Shown in pieces: positions 1-8,855 of a stretch of 27,870 nt of DNA. Position 1 is the stretch's first letter; each line of letters begins with the position of its first letter. Under the pieces are notes generated by a model. The model ran no database searches, was not told where the DNA came from, and worked only from the letters and a program-made list of their open reading frames with translations. The stretch covers positions 1 through 27,870 of the forward strand of contig CAKUJT010000022.1 in the NCBI GenBank assembly GCA_934661765.1, written 5' to 3'. Origin of the DNA: an uncultured Senegalimassilia sp. Lineage in GTDB: Bacteria; Actinomycetota; Coriobacteriia; Coriobacteriales; Eggerthellaceae. Both the position numbers and the translations under genes were made by a program.

Positions 1-25
1 CCGTTTGTTCCGTTCGGTGTTTGGG

Positions 26-54
26 ATTCTACCCCACTTCATCCCACTTCGCAA
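26..54 (-). promoter_or_regulatory. Leftward promoter with MraZ-type boxes in its spacer
   Basis: Read on the minus strand there is a -35 hexamer TTGCGA (54-49), a 17-bp spacer and a -10 hexamer TAGAAT (31-26). The spacer holds two direct repeats, TGGGA (46-42) and TGGGG (36-32), with a 10-bp period. TGGGN repeats with 5-nt gaps are the known operator of the MraZ repressor of the division and cell-wall cluster. The driven gene would lie left of the window, so mraZ itself is an inference. Confidence 0.6.
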
Positions 55-209
55 CATCTTGCGGCACGTTTTGGGCGCTTTTGCACAGGCGTTGACCCCT
101 TGTAACCTGCCTGATTCATTCGTAAAACAGGTGTTTTCAGGGGTGGTTTCCATATGGTGCGCAAGGTGGTTCGCCAACCACAATATATAGATTTGCGCTT
201 GGGCGAAAA

Positions 210-288
210 TGGGGTGGGATGAAGTGGGATTGCATTTGTGCGGATTCGGTGGCGTGGGACGATGTGGGGCGAGTGGGACGAAGTGGGA
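210..288 (+). promoter_or_regulatory. Two clusters of plus-strand TGGGN boxes
   Basis: TGGGA occurs at 215-219 and 225-229 (10-bp period), adjoining TGGGG at 210-214. A second cluster has TGGGA 255-259, TGGGG 265-269, TGGGA 274-278 and TGGGA 284-288, spaced 10, 9 and 10 bp. The boxes match the MraZ operator format but point opposite to those at 32-46. No plus-strand gene follows them; they may form an upstream inverted operator for the leftward promoter. Confidence 0.5.
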
Positions 289-404
289 GGCGTTGGCGCG
301 GAGCCCGGCGCCGTGCTGTTGGAGAAGTCGGAACAGCGGCAGCCGCCGCATCATGTGAGACGTTGGCGCGACGCGGACCGTATGCCGGAGGATGCTGCGC
401 CGGT

Positions 405-444
405 AACCGTGTTTAACCGGAAGCAGGACCGGTTAAAGACGGTT
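405..444. repeat. Long imperfect palindrome downstream of xerD
   Basis: TTTAACCGG (412-420) is mirrored by CCGGTTAAA (429-437) around an 8-nt loop. The outer arms AACCGT (405-410) and ACGGTT (439-444) extend the pairing after a single G/G mismatch, giving 15 paired bases per arm. No T-run follows on either strand, so a classical terminator is unlikely. It could be an operator or an RNA 3' structure for the xerD transcript. Confidence 0.5.
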
Positions 445-550
445 TATAGGGAAGACCGCGAAAGAAGGCGCCGGGGGCAGGAGCGCACCGCAGAAGCTCG
501 AGGCCGACCCGCATGCAGTCGTCCGGCTCGCGCCCCTTCGCCTTTGATGC

Positions 551-1474
551 CTACGCGCGCGGGTGCGCGTGCAGGTATTCCTCGCGCAGGTGGCTGCGAT
601 CGACGTGGGTGTAGACCTGCGTGGTCGAGATGTCGGAATGCCCCAGGATGTCCTGGATGACGCGCAGGTCCGCCCCGCCCTGCAGCATATGCGTGGCGAA
701 CGAATGGCGCAGCGTGTGCGGATGCAGGTTGTCCACGCCGATGGCAAGGCCCGCGCGCGCCACCACTTTGAACACGCTTTGGCGCGTCAGGCGGCCGCCG
801 CGGGCGTTCAAGAACACGGCATCGGTGGGTTTGGCGTAAGGCTTGCACAGCTGCGGGCGCGCGTTTTCCAGGTAGTCGGCCAACGCGGTTGCCGCCGCAC
901 CCGATATCGGGGAGATGCGCTGCTTGCCGCCCTTGCCGAGCACGAGCAGATAGCCCTGGTCGAGCACCACGTCGGACAGGTCGAGGCCGCACAGCTCGCT
1001 GACGCGCAGACCGCATCCGTAGAGCACCTCGAGCATGGCGCGGTTACGCACGGCCGCGGGGCCGCCCTCCTGCCCCTCAAGCTCTTCGAACAAGCGTTGC
1101 ACCTGGTCGATGGACAGAACGTCGGGCAGGCGCTCCGGGGTTTTCGGCAGCGGCAGCCCTGCCGCAGGGTTGCTTTCGGTGTAATCCTCGGCCACGCAAA
1201 ACCGGTGAAAGCCCTTCACCACCGATGCCCTGCGGCATACCGTGGAAGCGGCGTAGCCCTGCGCGAACAGATGCTCCTGATACGCCACGATGGACTCGCG
1301 CGACACCTGCGAGAGCTTCTCGATGCCCTGCGAAGACAGGAAATCCCGGTAGGTTTCCAGGTCGGCCTCGTAGGCCTCGATGGTGCGCGGCGAGCTGCCG
1401 CGCTCGATGCGCAGGTAGGCGATGTACTCCGCCGCCAAATCGATCAAATCGTCGGTATCGATGCTCTCGTCCAC
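551..1474 (-). CDS. xerD: Site-specific tyrosine recombinase XerD
   Basis: Tyrosine recombinase of 307 aa, the usual Xer length, which with a partner XerC resolves chromosome dimers at dif in the cytoplasm at division. The N-terminal SAM-like core-binding domain spans about residues 10-100 and the catalytic domain about 115-300. The full catalytic set is visible: Arg157 (GLRVSEL), Lys181 (GKGGKQR), His253 and Arg256 (HTLRHSFATHML), His279 (LGHSDISTTQ) and nucleophile Tyr288 (VYTHV). Translation starts at GTG (1474-1472) behind a GGAAGGAAAG site. A TATATAAA -10-like element lies at 1510-1503. The gene stands alone, separated from pyrG by a terminator. XerD rather than XerC is assigned from overall resemblance and the lack of any integrase features; no phage or element genes flank it. 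Confidence 0.88.
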   Translation of the reverse strand: MDESIDTDDLIDLAAEYIAYLRIERGSSPRTIEAYEADLETYRDFLSSQGIEKLSQVSRESIVAYQEHLFAQGYAASTVCRRASVVKGFHRFCVAEDYTESNPAAGLPLPKTPERLPDVLSIDQVQRLFEELEGQEGGPAAVRNRAMLEVLYGCGLRVSELCGLDLSDVVLDQGYLLVLGKGGKQRISPISGAAATALADYLENARPQLCKPYAKPTDAVFLNARGGRLTRQSVFKVVARAGLAIGVDNLHPHTLRHSFATHMLQGGADLRVIQDILGHSDISTTQVYTHVDRSHLREEYLHAHPRA

Positions 1475-1502
1475 TAGCGCTTTCCTTCCCTATCGGTCCA
1501 TC

Positions 1503-1510
1503 TTTATATA
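1503..1510 (-). promoter_or_regulatory. Candidate -10 element of xerD
   Basis: The minus strand reads GGTATATAAAGA, offering overlapping TATATA and TATAAA hexamers about 30 nt before the GTG start of xerD and 13 nt after the pyrG terminator stem. No good -35 is visible. Confidence 0.4.
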
Positions 1511-1523
1511 CCCCACCACGCGG

Positions 1524-1551
1524 AAAAGGCCGCCCGATACGGCGGCCTTTT
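1524..1551 (-). terminator. Intrinsic terminator of pyrG
   Basis: AAAAGGCCGCC (1524-1534) and GGCGGCCTTTT (1541-1551) form a perfect 11-bp stem with a 6-nt loop. Read leftward, a TTTT run closes the stem, placing a rho-independent terminator about 60 nt past the pyrG stop. It looks symmetric but no plus-strand gene ends here. Confidence 0.85.
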
Positions 1552-1612
1552 CGCAACAACAACATTATGTAAACCTTCAACCGGTTTAGTCCGAACCCCG
1601 GAACCTGCCGGA

Positions 1613-3229
<1,617 letters not shown>

Positions 3230-3321
3230 TTAGAAACCGGTGTATTTCCCCACCGCCGATCGAGCTGCGCCCAGGCCGATACGCCTGCAGCACGCCAGCG
3301 GCAAACTCCAAACGTTGGTTT

Positions 3322-3327
3322 ATTGTA
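3322..3327 (-). promoter_or_regulatory. Candidate -10 of pyrG
   Basis: The minus strand reads TACAAT about 108 nt before the pyrG start, followed by an AT-rich AAACC. The expected -35 position is GC-rich and unconvincing, so only the -10 is proposed. Confidence 0.35.
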
Positions 3328-3568
3328 CGCGCCGCGCAACTTCCACCCCAGCGCCGGGCGCGCCTTTTAACAGAAGGGAAACGAAACCGAAACGAGATGG
3401 ACGGCAAGGGCAACAGCGCTGCTTTCGAGGCTTTTGCGAAACCGGCGCAACGAAGCCGAGCTCCTTTGCGCCGAATCGGGTTCCCGCCGCTGCGTCTTGC
3501 CTTTTCCTCTTCCCCGGACGCAATCGGTAAGCCTTCGTCCGCTTTTCGCGTGTGGATGGACGCTTCGC

Positions 3569-3597
3569 TTCACGCGTGCGCGCGCGAGCTTTATACT
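3569..3597 (+). promoter_or_regulatory. Promoter of the UPF0371 gene
   Basis: TTCACG (3569-3574), a 17-bp spacer and TATACT (3592-3597) form a sigma-70-type promoter. Transcription would start near 3604, giving a leader of about 34 nt before the ATG at 3638. Confidence 0.6.
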
Positions 3598-3637
3598 GGT
3601 TCGGTTAAACCTACCGTCATGGAAAGGGGTTGCGCCC

Positions 3638-5119
3638 ATGCGCATCGGTTTCGACAACGATAAATACCTGGCTTTGCAGGCCGAGCATATCCGTGAGAGG
3701 ATCGGCCAGTTCGGCGGCAAACTGTATCTGGAGTTCGGCGGCAAGCTGTTCGACGACTACCATGCCTCGCGCGTGCTGCCGGGCTTTCAACCGGACAGCA
3801 AGATCCGCATGCTGCAGCAGATGGCGGAAGACGTTGAGATCATCATCGCCATCAACGCCAACGATATCGAGAAGAACAAGGTTCGCGGCGACTTGGGCAT
3901 CACCTACGACGAGGACGTGCTGCGCCTGTTGGACATTTTCCGCTCCATGGGCTTCGCCACGGCCGGCGTGGTGATCACTCGCTTCGAGAACCAGCCTAAC
4001 GCGCTGGCCTTCCGCCATCGCCTGGACAGCCTGGGCATCAAAAGCTACTTGCACTACCCCATTGCCGGGTATCCTTATGACACCGCGCGCATTGTTTCCT
4101 CCGAGGGCTACGGCAAGAACGAGTTCGTGGAGACCACGCATCCTTTGGTAGTGGTCACCGCCCCTGGCCCCGGCTCGGGCAAGATGGCCACGTGCCTCTC
4201 CCAGCTGTATCACGAGCACGAGCGCGGCGTTGAGGCAGGCTATGCGAAGTACGAGACCTTCCCTATTTGGAACCTCCCGCTCAAGCACCCGGTGAACGTG
4301 GCGTACGAGGCCGCAACCGTCGACCTTGACGACGCCAATACCATCGATCCCTTCCATCTTGAGGCGTACGGCGAAACCACCGTCAACTACAACCGCGACG
4401 TCGAGATCTTCCCCGTGCTCAAGGCCATGATGGAGCGCATCCTGGGCACCAGCCCCTACCAATCCCCCACCGATATGGGCGTGAACATGGCGGGCATGGC
4501 CATCGTCGACGATGATGCTGTGCGAGAGGCCGCGAAAATGGAGATCGTGCGCCGCTACTTCCAGGCTGCGGTCGACGAGCGCCGCACCGGCCTGCATCAC
4601 GAATATGTCGAGCACCTTGAGCTGCTCATGAACCAGGTGGGCGTGGACACGAACTTCTCGCCTGCGCGCTCGGCCGCCCTGCTGAAGGCCGAGGCCACCG
4701 GCGCTCCCGCCGGTGCCATGGTGCTGCCCGATGGCCGCGTGGTCACTGGCAAAACGTCGGATCTGCTGGGCGCCGCCTCCTCGCTGCTCATGAACGCGCT
4801 CAAGGGCGTGGCAGGCGTCGACGAGGATCTGTTCGTCATCTCCGATGAGGTCATCGAGCCGATCTGCGACCTGAAGACCTCCACGCTGCACGCGAAGAAC
4901 CCGCGCCTGCACTCCGACGAAACGCTGCTGGCGCTTTCCGTGTCCAGCGCCACCGACCCGGTTGCCAAACAGCTGGTGGATGCAGCCGACCAGCTGCGCG
5001 GCTGCGATGCGTTCTTCAGCGTGATTTTGAGCCCCACCGACGAGAAGCTCTACCGCACGCTCGGTATCAACATCTGCTGCGAGCCGAAGTACGAACAGCG
5101 CAGGTACTTCCACAAGTAA
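3638..5119 (+). CDS. UPF0371 (DUF1846) family protein
   Basis: A 493-aa protein of the conserved UPF0371/DUF1846 family, whose biochemical function is not established; structures exist but no firm reaction is assigned. The family's N-terminal signature is clear: IGFDNDKYL at 3-11, GKLYLEFGGKLFDDYHASRVLPGF at 27-50 (stated here as positions, key residues LEFGGK and DDYHASR). A glycine-rich, nucleotide-loop-like GPGSGK occurs at 177-182 after a beta-strand VVVTA. I chose the ATG at 3638 because it follows GGAAAGGGG by about 8 nt and starts exactly at the family signature; the reading frame stays open upstream but those residues are not family-like. It has its own promoter and terminator and is not in an operon. 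Predicted cytoplasmic; no signal peptide or membrane segment. Confidence 0.9.
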   Translation: MRIGFDNDKYLALQAEHIRERIGQFGGKLYLEFGGKLFDDYHASRVLPGFQPDSKIRMLQQMAEDVEIIIAINANDIEKNKVRGDLGITYDEDVLRLLDIFRSMGFATAGVVITRFENQPNALAFRHRLDSLGIKSYLHYPIAGYPYDTARIVSSEGYGKNEFVETTHPLVVVTAPGPGSGKMATCLSQLYHEHERGVEAGYAKYETFPIWNLPLKHPVNVAYEAATVDLDDANTIDPFHLEAYGETTVNYNRDVEIFPVLKAMMERILGTSPYQSPTDMGVNMAGMAIVDDDAVREAAKMEIVRRYFQAAVDERRTGLHHEYVEHLELLMNQVGVDTNFSPARSAALLKAEATGAPAGAMVLPDGRVVTGKTSDLLGAASSLLMNALKGVAGVDEDLFVISDEVIEPICDLKTSTLHAKNPRLHSDETLLALSVSSATDPVAKQLVDAADQLRGCDAFFSVILSPTDEKLYRTLGINICCEPKYEQRRYFHK

Positions 5120-5162
5120 GGCTTAGCTACATATATGCTTGGCACGCATTGCCAAGGCGCTT

Positions 5163-5195
5163 ACGCCCCGCGAGGTTGCTCGCGGGGCGTTTTTG
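5163..5195 (+). terminator. Intrinsic terminator of the UPF0371 gene
   Basis: ACGCCCCGCGAG (5163-5174) pairs perfectly with CTCGCGGGGCGT (5179-5190) around a GTTG tetraloop, followed by a run of six T (5190-5195). It sits about 44 nt past the stop codon. Confidence 0.92.
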
Positions 5196-5232
5196 TTTGG
5201 GTATGCGGTTGCGTGAAATGAAGCGCTTTCGT

Positions 5233-5277
5233 ATAAGGGCGCATTCGAACCAGGATGCACTCGGATAAGGGCGCATT
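5233..5277 (+). repeat. Short direct repeat ATAAGGGCGCATT
   Basis: ATAAGGGCGCATT is found identically at 5233-5245 and 5265-5277, a 32-bp period, just beyond the terminator of the preceding gene. The function is unknown; it may be a relic of a tandem duplication. Confidence 0.5.
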
Positions 5278-5650
5278 TGCGGGCTTTTGCGGCGTCGCAT
5301 GCGATACAAACGGTTTAGGAAGATTACTTGATAAAGTAGCGCTTTACCTGGTGCGTATCGGTTATTCCTGTTGCTTCTTGATTGGCATCGGCTTTTCCTA
5401 TTTACCCAGATAAATCACTAGTTAGCCTAGAAACACCCTCTCAGCGGGTCGTAGAGGTCATCTTGAGGCGACCAATGAAACGAAAGGGCTACGGTTCAAA
5501 TTACCTTCAGCAAAAAAGGGCGGCACCCGTTGGACGCACAGTAGGAGAAAGCCCCAATGAGAAGCATCAGGATGACCTACATGCTGGGCAATGCCAGCTA
5601 CATATTGAGGCGCTGTCTCGAGCGGGCAGCAAACAAGGAATCGATGATAG

Positions 5651-5755
5651 AGAGCATCTGACGCGCCCATACTGAAGGTTCGCCTACAGACTCCCATCGG
5701 CAGCCACAAGGATATCGACGGCTTCCTAGCCGCCCTGCGGGAGATTCTGTCGTAA
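5651..5755 (+). pseudogene. Possible C-terminal remnant of a class V aminotransferase
   Basis: A 34-codon open stretch ending at TAA 5753-5755 encodes VRLQTPIGSHKDIDGFLAAL followed by REILS. The pattern of an Arg-containing strand, TPIGSHxDID and a final amphipathic helix resembles the C-terminal end of fold-type I PLP enzymes such as class V aminotransferases or cysteine desulfurases. The frame is closed upstream by TAG at 5648-5650 and I cannot find the rest of the enzyme in adjacent frames, so at most a terminal fragment survives. The assignment rests on a short motif only and could be coincidental. Confidence 0.35.
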
Positions 5756-5784
5756 CAGGGTCCGACGAACCCGACACCAGAGCG

Positions 5785-5943
5785 CGTCAGAACCCTTGGT
5801 AAGCAAAGCGAGCAAAGGCGTTATGGCCAAACCATAACGAGGCGGAGTTTAAGAAGGATGGGAGAAAGCAGCCAAGGATTCCAACACGACATCAAAACAC
5901 GTCAGAACCCAGCAAAGCAAAGCGGGGGAACAGTTACGGCCAA
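5785..5943 (+). repeat. Degenerate direct repeat pair
   Basis: CGTCAGAACCC, then a GCAAAGC-rich block and GGCCAA, recur in the same order at 5785-5830 and 5900-5943. The two copies share the start, the AAGCAAAGCG core and the end (GTTATGGCCAA versus GTTACGGCCAA), with small insertions or deletions. A weaker third resemblance begins at the CGTCAGGAA near 6040. No function is apparent. Confidence 0.5.
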
Positions 5944-5995
5944 TCAAGCGCACACCAAACGGAATAAGGGGAGCGCGGGCAAAGCAACGCAAAAG

Positions 5996-6042
5996 CCTAA
6001 AAACAAACGTGCCCTGCGCTCTTCAAACAGCGCAGGGCACGT
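5996..6042 (-). terminator. Intrinsic terminator of murJ
   Basis: ACGTGCCCTGCGCT (6007-6020) and its exact complement (6029-6042) make a 14-bp stem with an 8-nt loop. On the minus strand it is followed by TTTGTTTTTAG (6006-5996). It lies about 63 nt beyond the murJ stop. Confidence 0.9.
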
Positions 6043-6104
6043 CAGGAATCGGGGGAATCAGAAAGCAGCAAGCAAAGCGCACCGCCCTATCAAAGGAGGA
6101 ACGA

Positions 6105-7841
6105 CTAGCGGCCCAGCTTCCCGCCGATCTTGCGAACGATGGTGTTGATGAAGGCGGCCTCGGGCACATTGAGCTTGCAAGCCGGCACGAACGTGACGGC
6201 CAAGGCAACCAGCCCGCCGGCAACGACATACGCCAAAGCCTGCACGATAGAACCGGACAGCGGGGAAACCAGCGTCTGCAGCAACCACAGCACGCCAGCG
6301 CCGGCAGCAGCACCGGCACCACCGAGCAACACGGCCGTAGCCAAAGCACGCGCCACGGAGCGCAGACCAAACGGGCCCAACGTACGTCGCAGATACCCGA
6401 ACAGGCACACATCCAAAACCAAGTAGAACAGCGCCTCGGCAACGGCGATGGAGCTGATGGGCATAACATCGGAATGACTTGCAGCGAACATGGTCAGGCC
6501 GATCTGCACGGCGCCCGCAACGAAATTGAAACCGGCGAACACGCCCATACGGCGAAGGCTGGAGAACGTCTTCTGCAAGTACGTGTTCACGCCGTACAAG
6601 GGCAAGGCAACGGCCCACACGGCCAGATATGTGGCGATAGCGGATACGTTCTCCATGGTGAAGGCGCCAGCATGATACAGGGTAACCAGAGGCATGCTGA
6701 ACACTGCCAAGTACATGGCGAACGGGATCATGAAGAACAGGATCTGGTTGGTACCCGACACGATTCCGCGCTTGACACCTTCCATATTCCCTTCCGCCTG
6801 CATGTCCGAAAGCTCGGTGAACATGGCGGTGGTAATGGGCACGGCCAAGAACGAATACGGCAGCGTGAACCACAGGCGTGCGTAGGCCAGAATGGAAGGG
6901 CCGTTGTCGGCGAAGTTGTAAGAAGCGGCGTTTTGCACCGACACGATGGCGAAGGAGCACAGCATGACGAGCACCGCGGGAACGCCGATGCCCAACGTCT
7001 CGCGAAGCGCCGGGTCGCGCAGGTTCACACGCGGGCGGATGCGGATGCCGTTACGCTTGAGCGCGGGCAGCTGGATGGCCATCTGGACGAACACGCCGGC
7101 AGGATTGCCGATGGCGATGATATACAACGCAAGCTGCTGGTCATACGGGGCCACGAACGAGTACGCCAAGAACGTGACGATGACGATCAGGTTGTTGGCC
7201 ACCGGCGCTATGGAAGACCACAAGTAGTCACGGCTTGCGTTAAGCAAGCCCGACACGATAGCCGAACAGCCATAGAACACGATCTGTATGGCGAAGAACT
7301 GGAAGAAGAACACCGAGGTGGCCATCTGCGACTGGTCGGAATAGAAGCTTTGCGTGTAGATGACCGCGGAGGGGAACAACATGCACAGAAGCGAAACCGC
7401 ACCGAGCAGCAACACCACCAACGTAAGCAAGTTCGAAGCGTATTCGTTGCCGGCACGCTGCCCCAGCTTCTTCTTCACCGAAACGTATACCGGCAGAAAC
7501 GCGGTGACGATCATGCCGCCGCACACCAGCTCGTAGAGCTGGTTGGGAAGGTTGTTCGCCACCTGGTAGGAACTTGACAGCAGCGTGGAACCGAGTGCGA
7601 AAGCCATGGCCCAGGTGCGGGCGAAACCGGTGATGCGGGAGACGATAGTGCAGATGCTGATAAGGGCCGCAGACCCGCCGATGGCGGCAGTGGAGCCTTG
7701 ATCGGCACCGCCCTGAGAAGGGCGAGGATTGCCAGATGTGTTATCCGCCTCGTGCATGGCTTGCTGGGTTTGCGGGGAAGCGGCCGAGGCCGCGGAATCG
7801 GCAGAGCGTGTGTGTCGAGCTCGTGCGAGCTTGTCGGACAT
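6105..7841 (-). CDS. murJ: MurJ/MviN-type lipid II flippase
   Basis: A polytopic membrane protein (578 aa) of the MOP superfamily that moves the peptidoglycan precursor lipid II across the membrane. The core from about residue 55 carries the family hallmarks ICTIVSRITGFAR in the first membrane helix and ANNLPNQLYELVCGG with TAFLPVY just after it, followed by many further hydrophobic segments consistent with the usual 14 helices. The first 50 or so residues are a low-complexity, Ser/Ala/Gln-rich cytoplasmic extension that many family members lack. The start ATG at 7841 (MSDKLARA) follows a weak GAGAAAG; an upstream extension of the open frame is antisense to nadK and is not used. It is divergent from nadK across 63 bp and ends at its own terminator. 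Confidence 0.93.
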   Translation of the reverse strand: MSDKLARARHTRSADSAASAASPQTQQAMHEADNTSGNPRPSQGGADQGSTAAIGGSAALISICTIVSRITGFARTWAMAFALGSTLLSSSYQVANNLPNQLYELVCGGMIVTAFLPVYVSVKKKLGQRAGNEYASNLLTLVVLLLGAVSLLCMLFPSAVIYTQSFYSDQSQMATSVFFFQFFAIQIVFYGCSAIVSGLLNASRDYLWSSIAPVANNLIVIVTFLAYSFVAPYDQQLALYIIAIGNPAGVFVQMAIQLPALKRNGIRIRPRVNLRDPALRETLGIGVPAVLVMLCSFAIVSVQNAASYNFADNGPSILAYARLWFTLPYSFLAVPITTAMFTELSDMQAEGNMEGVKRGIVSGTNQILFFMIPFAMYLAVFSMPLVTLYHAGAFTMENVSAIATYLAVWAVALPLYGVNTYLQKTFSSLRRMGVFAGFNFVAGAVQIGLTMFAASHSDVMPISSIAVAEALFYLVLDVCLFGYLRRTLGPFGLRSVARALATAVLLGGAGAAAGAGVLWLLQTLVSPLSGSIVQALAYVVAGGLVALAVTFVPACKLNVPEAAFINTIVRKIGGKLGR

Positions 7842-7864
7842 GAAAATGCGCTTTCTCGTGATGG

Positions 7865-7881
7865 TATGATTGCTCATCATA
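7865..7881. promoter_or_regulatory. Symmetric overlapping -10 elements for nadK and murJ
   Basis: TATGAT (7865-7870, plus) and its mirror image ATCATA (7876-7881, read TATGAT on minus) form a perfect 17-bp dyad with a 5-nt centre. Either could act as a -10, the plus one for nadK and the minus one for murJ; their transcripts would start inside the dyad and overlap at their 5' ends. Good -35 hexamers are not visible. Confidence 0.45.
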
Positions 7882-7904
7882 GCAAACACGGAAAGAGGCC
7901 CCGC

Positions 7905-8792
7905 ATGCACATCCTCATCGTGCGTAATAATTCCAACTCGCAGGCGATCGATGCATCGTTGCTGCTGGTAACGTACCTGGCCACGCAGGGAATCGACTAC
8001 ACCGTGGTGGACTCCTCGAAGCTTGCCTCCCCCTTGGCGGCTCCCGAGCTTTCCGAGCTGTTCGATCATGGGGTGGACATGGCGGTGGCCTTGGGCGGGG
8101 ACGGGACCATCCTGCGAACGGCGCGTCAGGTGGGCTTCCACGGCACGCCTATCCTGGGCATCAACTACGGCCGTTTGGGCTTTTTGGCTAACCCGAACGA
8201 ATCGGGGGTCATGGAACCGCTGGCTGCGGCGCTTTCCGGCGACGCAGCCCACGAGGTTCGCACGAACCTGAACATACAGGTGGTGTGCGAAGGCGAAGCC
8301 GACCCCTATGCCGACGATGGCGCCGGCGCCGAGCCGGACGAACCACGCGAATTCTTCGCGTTGAACGAGGTGGCCGTCACCCGCGGCGCCAACGGCCGCA
8401 TCATCGACTTCGGGCTGGGCGTTTCGGGGTCGCACCTGGCGAACATGCGCGGCGACGGCCTGGTGGTGGCAAGCGCCACGGGCTCCACGGCCTATGCGCT
8501 GTCGGCAGGCGGACCGCTGGTGGCGCCGGGCTTCACGGGCCTGGTTGCCGTACCTATAGCGCCGCACACGCTGCACTCCCGCGCGGTGGTCACGGCCCCG
8601 TCCGATGTGGTGGAGATGGACCTGTCAGAAAACCAGGATGATCGCGATGCCACCCTGTTCATTGACGGCGAGCTGGTTGAGCTTGATCGCCCCTTGCGCC
8701 GCCTGTACATACGCCGAGGCGACGTGCCCACCACCCTTCTGCGTTACAAGGACGAAGGGTTCTACAACCACGCAGCGAAGGTGTTCTTCTAG
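7905..8792 (+). CDS. nadK: NAD kinase
   Basis: Cytoplasmic enzyme phosphorylating NAD to NADP with ATP or polyphosphate. The 295-aa product has the family's defining GGDGT (64-68) in the N-terminal domain, GINYGRLGFL (85-94), the LNE substrate contact (153-155) and the conserved block GDGLVVASATGSTAY (183-197) followed by SAGGP. The length is typical for bacterial NadK. The ATG at 7905 follows GAAAGAGG; an open frame continues upstream through the divergent promoter region but without similarity. A short acidic insert (about 130-148) distinguishes it slightly. It is followed by a strong hairpin, so it is probably transcribed alone. Confidence 0.97.
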   Translation: MHILIVRNNSNSQAIDASLLLVTYLATQGIDYTVVDSSKLASPLAAPELSELFDHGVDMAVALGGDGTILRTARQVGFHGTPILGINYGRLGFLANPNESGVMEPLAAALSGDAAHEVRTNLNIQVVCEGEADPYADDGAGAEPDEPREFFALNEVAVTRGANGRIIDFGLGVSGSHLANMRGDGLVVASATGSTAYALSAGGPLVAPGFTGLVAVPIAPHTLHSRAVVTAPSDVVEMDLSENQDDRDATLFIDGELVELDRPLRRLYIRRGDVPTTLLRYKDEGFYNHAAKVFF

Positions 8793-8816
8793 GAAATGCG
8801 CCCCATAGAAAAGGAC

Positions 8817-8855
8817 AAAGAGCTCGCAGGCCTCGAATAGGCTTGCGAGCTCTTT
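8817..8855 (+). terminator. Hairpin terminator after nadK
   Basis: A 17-bp stem (8817-8833 with 8839-8855, one G-U pair, loop CGAAT) lies 24 nt beyond the nadK stop. The stem begins AAAGAGCTCGC and ends GCGAGCTCTTT; the T-tail is short, followed by ACGATA. It could act bidirectionally. Confidence 0.75.

Larger units (their letters stand above)
1..550. other. Gene-free left edge
   Basis: Apart from the TGGGN boxes, the leftward promoter and the palindrome, I find no convincing gene here. Short reading frames on both strands have Arg/Ala-rich composition typical of antisense or non-coding high-GC DNA. There is a small hairpin (GTGGTT 166-171, AACCAC 176-181) and an AT-rich TATATA at 184-189 that could be a -10 element, but no gene follows it. 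Confidence 0.5.
5196..5995. other. Gene-poor stretch with degenerate repeats
   Basis: About 800 bases with no full-length gene. Short frames on both strands (for example plus 5382-5675 and minus 5458-5709) show no recognisable domain, no good ribosome binding site and a base composition poorer in GC than the neighbours. The interval holds a direct repeat ATAAGGGCGCATT (5233-5245, 5265-5277), an aminotransferase-like remnant (5651-5755) and a degenerate pair of roughly 45-bp repeats (5785-5943). It looks like decayed or acquired DNA between the UPF0371 gene and murJ. Confidence 0.5.

Noticed and set aside
551..1474. XerD as an integrase of a mobile element
   Set aside because: It has the exact size and motifs of a host Xer recombinase, lies among housekeeping genes, and no tRNA, att sites or phage genes are adjacent.
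3617..5113. Long minus-strand frame opposite the UPF0371 gene
   Set aside because: Antisense shadow with no ribosome binding site and His/Val/Gln-rich composition; the plus-strand frame has clear family motifs.
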